This document shows, in pieces, positions 19,071 to 32,814 of a stretch of 62,493 bases of DNA. Under the pieces are notes generated by a model that did no database searches, was not told where the DNA came from, and saw nothing but the letters and a program-made list of their open reading frames with translations. The stretch lies in assembly GCF_000400995.2 (NCBI RefSeq), contig NZ_DF238909.1, forward strand, positions 1 to 62,493, given 5' to 3'. The stretch is from Acidovorax sp. MR-S7 (GTDB lineage Bacteria; Pseudomonadota; Gammaproteobacteria; Burkholderiales; Burkholderiaceae_C). Numbering within the stretch: position 1 is the stretch's first letter; the number at the start of each line of letters is the position of its first letter. A program made the position numbers and the translations under genes.

Positions 19071-20051
19071 TCAGTTGAGCTTGATGTCCGCCTCGCGGAT
19101 CAACTTGCCCCACTTGGCATGCTCGCTCTTGATCCATTGGCCGAACTTCGCGCCGTCGGCCGGCGTGGGCATGCTGCCTTCCTGTGCCAGCTTGTCCTGC
19201 ACCTCCTTGGTGGCCAGCAGCTTCATGGTGACGTCGCCGATGCGCTTGACCACGTCGGCGGGCATGTTGGCCAGCCCCACCAGGCCCAGCCAGGTCGAGG
19301 CTTCGAAATCGGGATAGCCCTGCTCGGCCACCGTGGGCACGTTGGGCAGCGAGGACACGCGCTGGGCCGACGTGACGGCCAGGGCGCGGATCTTGCCGGC
19401 GGTCAGCTGGGTCATCACGGACACCGTGTTGCCGAAGTACAGCGCCACCTGGCCGCCCATCAGATCCGTCAGCGCGGGGTTGGCGCCCTTGTAAGGCACC
19501 TGCAGGATCTGGATGCCCGCGCGGCGCGCCAGCATCTCGCCCGCCAAGTGCCCCACCGTGCCGTTGCCGGCCTGGGCAACGCCGTAGAAGCCCGGCCTGG
19601 CCTTCGCGGCCTGGATGAAGTCGCCCAGGGTCTTGAACGGCGAGTCGGCGCGCACCGTCAGCACCACCGGCTGCAGGGCCACGCTGGCGATGGGCGTGAA
19701 GTCCTTCAACGGGTCGAAGGGCATCTTGGCGTACAGGCTGGGGTTGATGGCCAGGTTGGCGGCCTGCCCCATGCCGATGGTGTAGCCGTCCGGCGCGGCC
19801 TTGGCCACGGCATCCAGGCCGATGTTGCCGCCGGCGCCCGGCTTGTTGTCGACCACCATCGTCCAGCCCATGCCGGTGTTGAGCTTGTCGGCCACCAGGC
19901 GCGATGTCGCGTCGGTGCCGCCGCCCGGCGGAAAGGGCACCACCAGCCGCACGGGCCGCTGCGGCCAATCAGCATCGGCGTGGGCCAGGCCCTGGAAGCC
20001 CAGGGCAGCGGTGGCGGCCATCGCCACGGCAAGCAGGTTGCGTCTACGCAT
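19071..20051 (-). CDS. Bug/TctC tripartite tricarboxylate receptor (3 of 3)
   Basis: 326 aa; the n-region MRRRNLLAVAM starts a Sec signal peptide ending near AHA (residue 24). Mature motifs are WPQRPVRLVVPFPPGGGTD, VVDNKPGAGGNIG, ILQVPYKGANPA and NVPTVAEQG. It is the first receptor of the operon, 38 bp after the RraA-like gene. The arrangement of two receptors in tandem and a third at the operon end is a local amplification of this family. Confidence 0.92.
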   Translation of the reverse strand: MRRRNLLAVAMAATAALGFQGLAHADADWPQRPVRLVVPFPPGGGTDATSRLVADKLNTGMGWTMVVDNKPGAGGNIGLDAVAKAAPDGYTIGMGQAANLAINPSLYAKMPFDPLKDFTPIASVALQPVVLTVRADSPFKTLGDFIQAAKARPGFYGVAQAGNGTVGHLAGEMLARRAGIQILQVPYKGANPALTDLMGGQVALYFGNTVSVMTQLTAGKIRALAVTSAQRVSSLPNVPTVAEQGYPDFEASTWLGLVGLANMPADVVKRIGDVTMKLLATKEVQDKLAQEGSMPTPADGAKFGQWIKSEHAKWGKLIREADIKLN

Positions 20052-20089
20052 GTCGTTGTCTCCTGAAAATGGGGATGAAGAACGGGGGG

Positions 20090-20788
20090 CTATACCGGCA
20101 GGCCCTTGGCGCGCAGCACGGCGTCGAAGCGCTCGGGGTCGGCGGTGCCGGTGCGGTTGGTTTCGCGGATGGCGGCTTCCTTCGCCAGGTGCGCCTGGCT
20201 GCGCCGCAGCACGTCGGCGGCCTCGGCGGCGGGCACGGCGATCACGCCATCGGCGTCGCCCACGATCAGGTCGCCCGGCAGCACGGCCAGGCCGGCGCAG
20301 GAGACGGGCACGTTGATCTCGCCCGGGCCGTCCTTGCTCGGGCCGCGGTGGGTGTGGCCGCGCGCGAAGACGGGCATGCCGTCCTCGGCCCATTCGCACA
20401 GGTCGCGGATGGCGCCGTCGATCACCAGTCCCGCCAGCTGACGGGCCACGCAGGTGGTGCGCATCAGGCCGCCGACCAGGGCCTGCGACACGTCGCCGCC
20501 GCCGTCGATGACCAGCACGTCGCCGGGCTGCACCATCATCAGCGCCTTGTGGATCATCAGGTTGTCGCCGGGGCGCACGCGCACCGTGACGGCGGGGCCG
20601 CAGAGCACGGCGTCGAGCCGCGCGTGGTACTGCCGCAGGCCGACGGTGCCGACGTTGCGGCTCATGGCATCGCCGATGGCGGCCACGGGGATGTGCTTGA
20701 AAGCTTCGATGACGCTGGCATCGGGGCCTGCGGCGCACGGGTTGATGCGGTAGCCGGCGGGCCACTGCGGTGCGGGGTTGCTGCTCAT
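20090..20788 (-). CDS. RraA-like protein, candidate 4-hydroxy-2-oxo acid aldolase/oxaloacetate decarboxylase
   Basis: 232 aa member of the RraA fold. AIGDAMSRN, GPAVTVRVRPGDNLMIHKAL, GDVLVIDGGG, VARQLAGLVIDGAIRD (with the Arg-Asp pair that binds substrate and metal in the aldolase subgroup) and GDLIVGDADGVIAVP are all present. In catabolic operons such proteins act as 4-hydroxy-4-methyl-2-oxoglutarate/4-carboxy-4-hydroxy-2-oxoadipate aldolases rather than RNase E inhibitors. Here it follows a 2-hydroxyacid dehydrogenase gene, so cleavage of a hydroxy-oxo acid is a fair inference. Confidence 0.85.
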   Translation of the reverse strand: MSSNPAPQWPAGYRINPCAAGPDASVIEAFKHIPVAAIGDAMSRNVGTVGLRQYHARLDAVLCGPAVTVRVRPGDNLMIHKALMMVQPGDVLVIDGGGDVSQALVGGLMRTTCVARQLAGLVIDGAIRDLCEWAEDGMPVFARGHTHRGPSKDGPGEINVPVSCAGLAVLPGDLIVGDADGVIAVPAAEAADVLRRSQAHLAKEAAIRETNRTGTADPERFDAVLRAKGLPV

Positions 20789-20816
20789 GCTCGTTCTCCA
20801 GAAAAAAGGGGGCGGG

Positions 20817-21791
20817 TCAAAGAACCTCGGGGTTCACGCAGCGGCTGGCGTCCACGGGCTGGCCCTGCAGCCAGCCCAGCACATTGGCGGCCGCGCCGCT
20901 GGCCATGGCGGCCAGCGCGGCGGGCGTGGAGCCGCCCACGTGCGGCGTCAGCACCACGTTGGGCAGGGTGGCCAGCGGGTGGCCCGCCGGCAGGGGCTCC
21001 ACGGCCATGGTGTCCAGCCCCGCCGCATGCAGCCGGCCGCTGCGCAGCGCGTCGATGAGCGCGGGCTCGTCCACCACTTCGCCGCGCGCGGTGTTGATGA
21101 GGATGGCGCCCTGCGGCATGCGGGCGAACTGCGCCGCGCCCAGCATGCCGCGGGTGTGCTTGTTCAACGGCACGTGCAGGCTGAGCACGTCCGCCAGCGG
21201 CAGCAGCGCATCCAGGGACGCCACCAGCTTCACGCCCGGCACGGGGCTGGACTGCAGCGCCGGATCGAACGCCGCCACCTGCATACCGATCGCCTGACAA
21301 GCCAGCGCCACGCGCTGCCCGATCTGGCCGAAGCCGACCAGGCCCAGCGTCTTGCCACGCAGCTCGATGCCGTCCTGCGCGCGCGACCAGCGGCCAGCGC
21401 GCAGCTCCGCATCCATCCAGGCGATGCGGCGGGCCGCGGCGAACAGCAGGCCCAGCGCCATCTCGGCCACGGACGGGGCGTTGGCCCCCGGCGTCACGTA
21501 CACCGGAATGCGGCGCGCGCTGGCGGCGGCCACGTCGATATTGCTCACCCCCACGCCATGCTTGGAGACGACCTTGAGCGTGGGGCAGGACGCGATGGCC
21601 CGGGCCGACAGCTCCGCCGTGCGGGAGATCACGGCGTCCACAGGCTCGCTGGCCATGATGCGCTCGACCTGCGCAGCGTCATCGCCGCGCTCCAGATAGA
21701 TCACCCGCGCGCCGGCCTTGGCGAGCAGATCCGCGCCGCTGGAGGCCAGCTTGGGCGCGGTGACGAATACGGTAAAGGCTTGTGTTGACAT
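20817..21791 (-). CDS. D-isomer-specific 2-hydroxyacid dehydrogenase
   Basis: 324 aa NAD(P)-dependent dehydrogenase. The Rossmann motif GLVGFGQIGQRVALACQ, the catalytic Arg in INTARGEVVDEPAL, the Glu in AVEPLPAGHPL and the catalytic His near 284 in TPHVGGSTPAA are present. It would reduce a 2-oxo acid or oxidise a D-2-hydroxy acid, complementing the L-specific FMN oxidase further down. It is the first gene of the seven-gene operon and divergent from the LysR gene (87 bp apart). Confidence 0.9.
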   Translation of the reverse strand: MSTQAFTVFVTAPKLASSGADLLAKAGARVIYLERGDDAAQVERIMASEPVDAVISRTAELSARAIASCPTLKVVSKHGVGVSNIDVAAASARRIPVYVTPGANAPSVAEMALGLLFAAARRIAWMDAELRAGRWSRAQDGIELRGKTLGLVGFGQIGQRVALACQAIGMQVAAFDPALQSSPVPGVKLVASLDALLPLADVLSLHVPLNKHTRGMLGAAQFARMPQGAILINTARGEVVDEPALIDALRSGRLHAAGLDTMAVEPLPAGHPLATLPNVVLTPHVGGSTPAALAAMASGAAANVLGWLQGQPVDASRCVNPEVL

Positions 21792-21878
21792 GGGTGCTCC
21801 GATGGGCCCGGATTCTTGTCAGCGCCACTCATTCCGTCTATTCGATAATATTCATTCAATCATCACTTTTATTCATCA
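21792..21878. promoter_or_regulatory. Divergent promoter region, dehydrogenase operon/LysR
   Basis: An AT-rich island in a GC-rich context, including TTCGATAATATTCATTCAAT near 21840-21860. This is where LysR-type binding and both promoters are expected. I cannot assign individual boxes. Confidence 0.4.
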
Positions 21879-22805
21879 ATGGATCTGCACCTGCGCGACC
21901 TGCGTTTCTTCGAAATCGTTGCCGAACTGGGCCACCTGGGCCGGGCGGCGGAGCAGCTAGGACGCACCCAGCCCGCGCTGACCAAGTGCATACAGCGGCT
22001 GGAGCAGGCCGTGGGCGGCCCGCTGTTCGAGCGCGCCGGGCGCGGCATCCGGCTCACGCCCGTGGGGCAGGTGCTGCTCACGCGCGCGCGCATGCTGCGC
22101 AATGCCAGCCAGGAGGCGCTGCGCGAGGTGCGCGATTTCAACGAAGGCATCTCGGGCCACGTGCGCATCGGCAGCGGCCCGGTCGCCGCGGATCACCTGC
22201 TGCCCGAGCTGTGCAGCAAGGCGCTGGCGGGCGGGCGCAAGATCACCATCAGCATCGTGATCGGCCCGAGCTGGGAGCTGCGCGACCGCCTGCGCGAGGG
22301 GCAGCTCGACCTGCTGATCGGCCTCACGGCCGAGGGCGACGGCGAACTGCTCTCCTACCCCATCATCGAAGACGTGGTGGTGGTGGCGGCCAGCCAGACG
22401 CATCCGATCTTCCAGCGCTCGCGCATCACGCTCGCCGCGTTGCTGCAATACCCTTGGGCGCTGCCGAACGCCAACATTCCGAGCCGCCAGTGGCTGGATC
22501 AGGCCTTCACCTCGCGCGGCATGTCGCTGCCCACGGTGCAGGTCGAAGCCGGCTCGATTCCGCTGCTGCCGCGCATGGTGGCCAAGACGGATCTGCTGAC
22601 CTTCGTATCACGCCACACGCTGCGGCTGGAGCGCAGCAGCACGCTCAAGGAAGTCCGCCTGGCCGCCACCACGCTGCGCCGCCACCTGGGCGTCACCTGC
22701 CGCAAGGACGGCTATCTCTCGCCCGCCGCGCAGCAGATGCTGCGGATACTGCGCGCCGATGGGCGCACGCTGTTCGGTGGCGAGGCGCCTTTCAACGACG
22801 CCTGA
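21879..22805 (+). CDS. LysR-family transcriptional regulator
   Basis: 308 aa. The N-terminal HTH (DLRFFEIVAELGHLGRAAEQLGRTQPALTKCIQRLEQAVGGPLFERAGRGIRLT, here noted in pieces) occupies about residues 6-62; the effector domain starts near GHVRIGSGP. It is divergent from the hydroxyacid dehydrogenase/Bug operon and is its likely regulator. The inducer would be a substrate or intermediate of that pathway. Confidence 0.9.
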   Translation: MDLHLRDLRFFEIVAELGHLGRAAEQLGRTQPALTKCIQRLEQAVGGPLFERAGRGIRLTPVGQVLLTRARMLRNASQEALREVRDFNEGISGHVRIGSGPVAADHLLPELCSKALAGGRKITISIVIGPSWELRDRLREGQLDLLIGLTAEGDGELLSYPIIEDVVVVAASQTHPIFQRSRITLAALLQYPWALPNANIPSRQWLDQAFTSRGMSLPTVQVEAGSIPLLPRMVAKTDLLTFVSRHTLRLERSSTLKEVRLAATTLRRHLGVTCRKDGYLSPAAQQMLRILRADGRTLFGGEAPFNDA

Positions 22806-22810
22806 ACGCC

Positions 22811-28579
<5,769 letters not shown>

Positions 28580-28879
28580 ACCGGTGGTCTTTCTGGGGTG
28601 GGGCGGGACATTCTAGAAGGCAGGGATAACCCCGGCAGGCGTGCGTCATGCGCGGTGTGCGTTGCGTCAGCACAACGCGCAAGGGGCTTTCCCATGCGAC
28701 CCGTCAGGTCAATGCCACAGCTGCCCCGGCAGCACTTGCCACGAAGCCGGTAGCACGCAATAGTGGGCGTTCCTGCCTGCTCCCGCTGCCGCGGGAGCCG
28801 CGTCACCGCAGCCCCGGCAGGAGCCCCTGCCTCGGTCCACGGGGGCAAATCCCATAACACCATTCAACGGAGACATTCC
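28580..28879. other. Intergenic region between uvrA and a LivJ-like gene
   Basis: 300 bp without a gene, holding the divergent promoters of uvrA (minus) and the receptor gene (plus). Two hairpins are visible: TGTGCGTTG (28656-28664) with CAACGCGCA (28673-28681, one mismatch), and a perfect GCTCCCGC (28779-28786) with GCGGGAGC (28791-28798). The latter would be in the leader of the receptor mRNA. No clear -35/-10 pair or LexA-type CTG-N10-CAG site was found. Confidence 0.45.
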
Positions 28880-29992
28880 ATGAGGAGATGGCACAAGGCC
28901 GCCGCGCTGGCCGCGCTCGCCACCATGCTGGGCCTGCCTGCCCAGGCACAGATCCTGGTCGGCCAGACCGCAGGCTTCAGCGGTATCGTGGCCGCCGGCG
29001 TGAAGGAGACGGCGGACGGCGCGCAGCTGTACCTGGACATGGTCAACGCACGCGGGGGCGTGAACGGCCAGAAGATCGAGGTGATCTCGCTGGACGACAA
29101 GTTCGATCCCAAGCTCGCCGCCGAGAACGCCCGCAAGCTCATCGAGGAGCACAACGTCACCGCCCTCTTCCTCACGCGCGGCACGCCGCACAACGAGGCC
29201 ATCGTGCCGCTGCTGGACAAGCACGGCGTGCCGCTCGTCGGCCCGTCCACCGGCGCCATGGTGCTGCACAAGCCCGTGCGCAAGCACGTGTTCAACGTGC
29301 GCGCCACCTACCAGCGCGAGGCGGAGAAGGTCGTCTCCCACCTGGCCTCCATGGGCATCACCCGCATCGGCGTGGTGCTGGCCGACGACAGCTTCGGCGC
29401 CGACGGCCTGGCCGGTGCGCAGCGCGGGCTGGAGCAGGCCAAGCTGCAGCCCGTGGTGCTGGAGAAGTTCGACCGCGCCAAGCCCAACTTCGCGCCCATC
29501 GCGGCCAAGGTCGTGCAGTCGCAGACACAGGCCGTACTCATGCTGGCGTCGGGCTCCGCCGTGGTGGACGGCTACGCGGCCTTCCGCAATGCCGGATCGA
29601 CCGCACAGATCGTCACGCTGTCGAACAACGCCTCGTCGGGCTTCGCCAAGAGCCTGGGCGCCAACGCGCGCGGCGTGATCGTCACCCAGGTCTTCCCCAA
29701 CGAGCGCTCCAGCCACTACCCGCTGGTGCGCGAGGCGCACGACCTGGCCAAGGCCAAGGGCCAGGAGATCAGCCCCGCCATGCTGGAGGGCTACACCGCC
29801 GCGAAGGTGCTGGTGGAAGGCCTGCGCCGCGCCGGCCCCAAGCCCACGCGCGAGAAGGTCCAGGTGGCGCTGGAGTCCCTGCAGAAATTCGACCTGGGCG
29901 GGCTGGAGATCACCTACGGCCCCGACGACCACACCGGGCTGGATTTCGCCGACCTCTCCATCATTGGCACGGACGGCAAGTTCCGCCGCTGA
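28880..29992 (+). CDS. LivJ-like ABC transporter substrate-binding protein (tandem copy 1)
   Basis: Periplasmic type I binding protein of 370 aa. The Sec signal peptide MRRWHKAAALAALATMLG ends near AQA (residue 23) and is followed by QILVGQTAGFSG. It has the family's GPSTGAMVLH, YQREAEKVVSHL and LGGLEITYGPDDHTG segments. Start 28880 is chosen because GGAGAC lies eight bases upstream and the signal peptide begins there. It is about 60 bp upstream of a clear paralogue and has no permease or ATPase gene adjacent, so it must use a transporter encoded elsewhere or act as a sensor. Ligand unknown (amino acid, amide or aromatic acid). Confidence 0.9.
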   Translation: MRRWHKAAALAALATMLGLPAQAQILVGQTAGFSGIVAAGVKETADGAQLYLDMVNARGGVNGQKIEVISLDDKFDPKLAAENARKLIEEHNVTALFLTRGTPHNEAIVPLLDKHGVPLVGPSTGAMVLHKPVRKHVFNVRATYQREAEKVVSHLASMGITRIGVVLADDSFGADGLAGAQRGLEQAKLQPVVLEKFDRAKPNFAPIAAKVVQSQTQAVLMLASGSAVVDGYAAFRNAGSTAQIVTLSNNASSGFAKSLGANARGVIVTQVFPNERSSHYPLVREAHDLAKAKGQEISPAMLEGYTAAKVLVEGLRRAGPKPTREKVQVALESLQKFDLGGLEITYGPDDHTGLDFADLSIIGTDGKFRR

Positions 29993-30053
29993 CGCGCCCG
30001 CGCCTCCACCGTACACTCCGGCACACCGCCGGGGTGCGGACTGGAGGCGAGGC

Positions 30054-31184
30054 ATGACAGCACTTTGGAAGACATGGGGCGCCCGCTGCGCCCTGGCGTT
30101 CGGCATCGCTGCGGCAGCGCTGCCCGGGGCGCAGGCCCAGCTCCTCGTGGGGCAGACCGTAGGCATCACCGGCTCCGCCGCCATCACGGTCAAGGAATCG
30201 ATGCTGGGCGCGTCGCTGTACCTCGACCACGTGAACGCCACCGGCGGCGTGCAGGGGCAGAAGATCGAGCTCCTCGCGCTGGACGACAGGTTCGACCCCC
30301 AGCTCACGCTGGAGAACGCCCGGACGCTCATCGAGGACAAGGGCGTGCTGGCCCTCTTCATGACGCGCGGCACGCCGCATACGCAGGGCATCATCCCGCT
30401 GCTGGACAAGCACGGGGTGCCGCTCGTGGGCCCCTCCACCGGCGCCATGGTGCTGCACCAGCCTGTGCCCCGGAACGTCTTCAACATCCGCGCGCCCTAC
30501 CAGCGCGAAGTGGAAAAGGCCATCGCCCACTTGGCGCTGCTGGGCGTGCAGCACATCGGCGTGGTCCACGTGGACGACACCTTCGGCGAGGACGGGCTGG
30601 CCGGCGCGCAGAAGGGCTTCCAGGCCAACCAGCTCAAGGCGCTGTTCGTGGAGAAGTTCGACCGCGCCAAGCCCGACTTCTCCGCCATCGCGCCGCGGGT
30701 ACGCAGCCGCGAGCCCCAGGCCGTGATCTTCATCGGCACGGGCGCGGCCGTGGTGAGCGGCATCCAGGCGCTGCGCGCCGCGGGGGTCGGCGGGCAGATC
30801 CTCACACTGTCCAACAACGCCTCCGGAGGCTTCGTGAAGGCGCTCGGCGAGCAGGCCCGGGGCGTGGTGGTGACGCAGGTGTTCCCGTCGGAGCGCTCGC
30901 TGAACTATCCGGTGATAAAGGAAGCCCAGGGCCTGGCCAAGGCCCGCGGCCTGAAGGAACTCACGCCCGCCATGGTCGAAGGCTTCGTCAACGCCAAGGT
31001 ACTGGTGGAGGGCCTGCGCCGTGCGGGCCCCCGGCCCGACCGCGTGCGCCTGCATGCCGCGCTGGAAGGCCTGAGCAAGTTCGACGTGGGCGGCCTGGAG
31101 CTGTCCTACAGCAGCACGGACCACACGGGCCTGGACTTCGCCGACCTGTCCATCATCAGCACGGACGGCCGTTTCCAGCGCTGA
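30054..31184 (+). CDS. LivJ-like ABC transporter substrate-binding protein (tandem copy 2)
   Basis: 376 aa paralogue of the preceding gene, sharing QLLVGQTVGITGS, FMTRGTPHTQGI, GPSTGAMVLHQPVPRNVFNIRAPYQ (in part), EKFDRAKPDFSAIAP and DHTGLDFADLSII. A signal peptide ends near AQA (about residue 29). GGAGG lies just upstream of ATG 30054, which decides the start against longer in-frame options. The pair looks like a tandem duplication that has diverged. An intrinsic terminator follows. Confidence 0.9.
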   Translation: MTALWKTWGARCALAFGIAAAALPGAQAQLLVGQTVGITGSAAITVKESMLGASLYLDHVNATGGVQGQKIELLALDDRFDPQLTLENARTLIEDKGVLALFMTRGTPHTQGIIPLLDKHGVPLVGPSTGAMVLHQPVPRNVFNIRAPYQREVEKAIAHLALLGVQHIGVVHVDDTFGEDGLAGAQKGFQANQLKALFVEKFDRAKPDFSAIAPRVRSREPQAVIFIGTGAAVVSGIQALRAAGVGGQILTLSNNASGGFVKALGEQARGVVVTQVFPSERSLNYPVIKEAQGLAKARGLKELTPAMVEGFVNAKVLVEGLRRAGPRPDRVRLHAALEGLSKFDVGGLELSYSSTDHTGLDFADLSIISTDGRFQR

Positions 31185-31203
31185 AGCGGCGGCCCGCCAA
31201 GCA

Positions 31204-31238
31204 AAAAGCCCGCGAAAGCGGTGCTCTCGCGGGCTTTT
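31204..31238. terminator. Bidirectional rho-independent terminator
   Basis: AAAAGCCCGCGA (31204-31215) and TCGCGGGCTTTT (31227-31238) are perfect inverted repeats with an 11-base loop. A T-run follows on both strands, so it can serve the plus-strand receptor pair and the minus-strand 53-aa membrane protein. Confidence 0.88.
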
Positions 31239-31262
31239 CCATGGGAATGGCGCTTGGCGCGC

Positions 31263-31424
31263 TTACTGCGAGGCGCCGGACGCCGGCGCCGCTGCGGGCT
31301 CGGGCGCATGCACGGCATCCACGCCGTGCTTTTCCCCGCTCATGTCCACCTGGTCGCCGGCCTTCATGATCACGAACAACGCAATCGCCGCGAACACCAC
31401 GAATCCCACCACGATCTTCCACAT
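31263..31424 (-). CDS. Small single-pass membrane protein (53 aa)
   Basis: Starts MWKIVVGFVVFAAIALFVIM, one strong transmembrane helix (about residues 3-20), followed by a hydrophilic tail with DMSGEKHG and an Ala/Pro-rich end. AGGAG six to seven bases before ATG 31424 selects this start; ATG 31430 would overlap the ribosome-binding site. The tail is probably periplasmic or cytoplasmic depending on orientation. I do not recognise the family; similar small anchored proteins are common and unstudied in beta-proteobacteria. It lies between the bidirectional terminator and the porin terminator, so it has its own transcription unit. Confidence 0.7.
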   Translation of the reverse strand: MWKIVVGFVVFAAIALFVIMKAGDQVDMSGEKHGVDAVHAPEPAAAPASGASQ

Positions 31425-31469
31425 GCTCATCTCCTGATCAAAGTATTGTCGAAACACAAGGCCGCCAAT

Positions 31470-31500
31470 GAAAAGGCCTCACACGGAAGGTGTGAGGCCT
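31470..31500 (-). terminator. Rho-independent terminator of porin gene
   Basis: AGGCCTCACAC (31474-31484) and GTGTGAGGCCT (31490-31500) pair perfectly; on the minus strand the stem is followed by TTTT. It lies about 65 bp after the porin stop. Confidence 0.9.
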
Positions 31501-31566
31501 GTTGTGGCTCAAGCCCCACCACATTGGATCAGGCTTGGATTGCAGGCAGCTTACGCTGCCGCGCCA

Positions 31567-32571
31567 TCAGAAGTTGTGGCGCACGCCCAGGGCGATGGAG
31601 CTGAAGTCGTCGCCAGCACGGGTGACGTTGTAATTAGCGCCGCTACTGTTGCTCACGCGGGTGTAGTAGCCGTACACCTTGGTGCGCTTGCTCAGGTTGT
31701 AGTTGTAGCCCAGCGTGTATTGCGTAGCGCTGGAATTGGGCACATCGCTCCACTTGCTGGCACGGCCCACGTTCACGTGAAACTCGGAAGCGCCAAGGGC
31801 GTACATGCCGGCCAGACGGAAGTTGTTGCGGGTGCCAAGCAGCTTCTCATCATTGCGCTGATAGTAACCACCAACGGTGAACTGGCCAAAGGTGTACAGA
31901 CCACGCAGGCCCAACTGCTTGTTGCCGTCGAACTGGCTATAGCCAGCGCCCAGATGCATAGATCCAACGTTGTAGTTGGCCGCCAAGTCGTAGCTGTTCT
32001 TCCCACCGGCGCCGGACACCTTCTCATGCAAGGCCACCGAGCCTTCCATCGTAAAGCCACCGAGGTTGGGGGTGCGGTAGGCAATCTTGTTGCCAGTACC
32101 CAGTCCATTGGCGCGGCCACCCTGGTTCACGGCACCAACGCCCATCCAACCCGGATCGACGTAGAACGCATCGGAAGAAGAGCCCGTGTCATGGTTGTGC
32201 ATGCTTACATAGTCGGCCGTGGCGTAATACGACTCAGGGTAGAAGTTGCCCAAGCGAATCATGCCGAAGCCGCCCGACAGGTTCACTTCGCTCTGACGAC
32301 CGAAGTAGGTAGCCGCTGCAGCGCCCGTGTCAGATGCGAAGCCGCTTTCCAGCGCGAAGCCGGCTTTCAGGCCACCACCCAGGTCTTCCGTGCCACGAAT
32401 ACCCCAACGGGAATTATTGTTATACAGGCCCGTCGTGGAAACGTCGCCAACTTTCTGACGCTCAACGGTGGTGTTCACGCGGCCATAGAGAGTCACGCTG
32501 CTTTGTGCGAAGACAGCGGAGGTGCCCAGCAGAGCCAGGGTTGCGAGCAGCAAACGACTTGGTTTTTGCAT
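31567..32571 (-). CDS. Gram-negative porin (OmpC/Omp32-like)
   Basis: Outer-membrane trimeric general porin, 334 aa. Signal peptide MQKPSRLLLATLALLGTSAVFA, then mature SSVTLYGRVNTTVE, the usual first strand. Alternating amphipathic strands, RWGIRGTEDLGGGLKAGFALESGF and a terminal Phe (VRHNF) are typical of beta-proteobacterial porins recognised by the BAM complex. AAGGAAATCACATG gives a good ribosome site. Its base composition is visibly less GC-rich than its neighbours, with AAT, TAC and GTA-type codons, as expected for a very highly expressed gene rather than clear evidence of transfer. Confidence 0.93.
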   Translation of the reverse strand: MQKPSRLLLATLALLGTSAVFAQSSVTLYGRVNTTVERQKVGDVSTTGLYNNNSRWGIRGTEDLGGGLKAGFALESGFASDTGAAAATYFGRQSEVNLSGGFGMIRLGNFYPESYYATADYVSMHNHDTGSSSDAFYVDPGWMGVGAVNQGGRANGLGTGNKIAYRTPNLGGFTMEGSVALHEKVSGAGGKNSYDLAANYNVGSMHLGAGYSQFDGNKQLGLRGLYTFGQFTVGGYYQRNDEKLLGTRNNFRLAGMYALGASEFHVNVGRASKWSDVPNSSATQYTLGYNYNLSKRTKVYGYYTRVSNSSGANYNVTRAGDDFSSIALGVRHNF

Positions 32572-32726
32572 GTGATTTCCTTGAATGCTTGTGTCCATCG
32601 GGTGGGTAGGCACAGTCCGCCGCCTGCGTTTGGCCGGTGAGCCCTTGTGCGACTACGAACTCAAATTCTAGGTGTAACGATCTGGTTAAGACACACGATT
32701 GTCACTTTCGGAACCCCCCTGACGTT

Positions 32727-32767
32727 TTGCCGCCACACTTTCCATTCGATGGAAAGTGTGGCGGCAA
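32727..32767. repeat. Perfect 19-bp inverted repeat
   Basis: TTGCCGCCACACTTTCCAT (32727-32745), loop TCG, ATGGAAAGTGTGGCGGCAA (32749-32767). A weaker CCGGGC/GCCCGG hairpin follows at about 32772-32789. It lies between the MHS-transporter stop and the porin promoter. Neither strand has a T-run after the stem (minus side reads AAAACG), so it is not a standard terminator. Confidence 0.8.
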
Positions 32768-32814
32768 CGGCCCGGGCTTGCAGGCCCGGACAGGGAGGCA
32801 GAAGCCGCAGGGCT

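Noticed and set aside
20090-20788. RraA as RNase E inhibitor
   Set aside because: The operon is catabolic and the protein has the Arg-Asp substrate/metal motif of the aldolase subgroup, so the RNase E role is unlikely.
28580-28760. LexA/SOS box upstream of uvrA
   Set aside because: No CTG-N10-CAG or CTGT-N8-ACAG pattern found close to the uvrA start.
31567-32571. Porin gene as horizontally acquired because of lower GC
   Set aside because: Major porins in this group commonly use optimised, less GC-biased codons; no flanking mobility signs.
32727-32767. Terminal inverted repeat of an insertion sequence
   Set aside because: Arms are adjacent with only a 3-base loop and there is no transposase gene or target duplication nearby.
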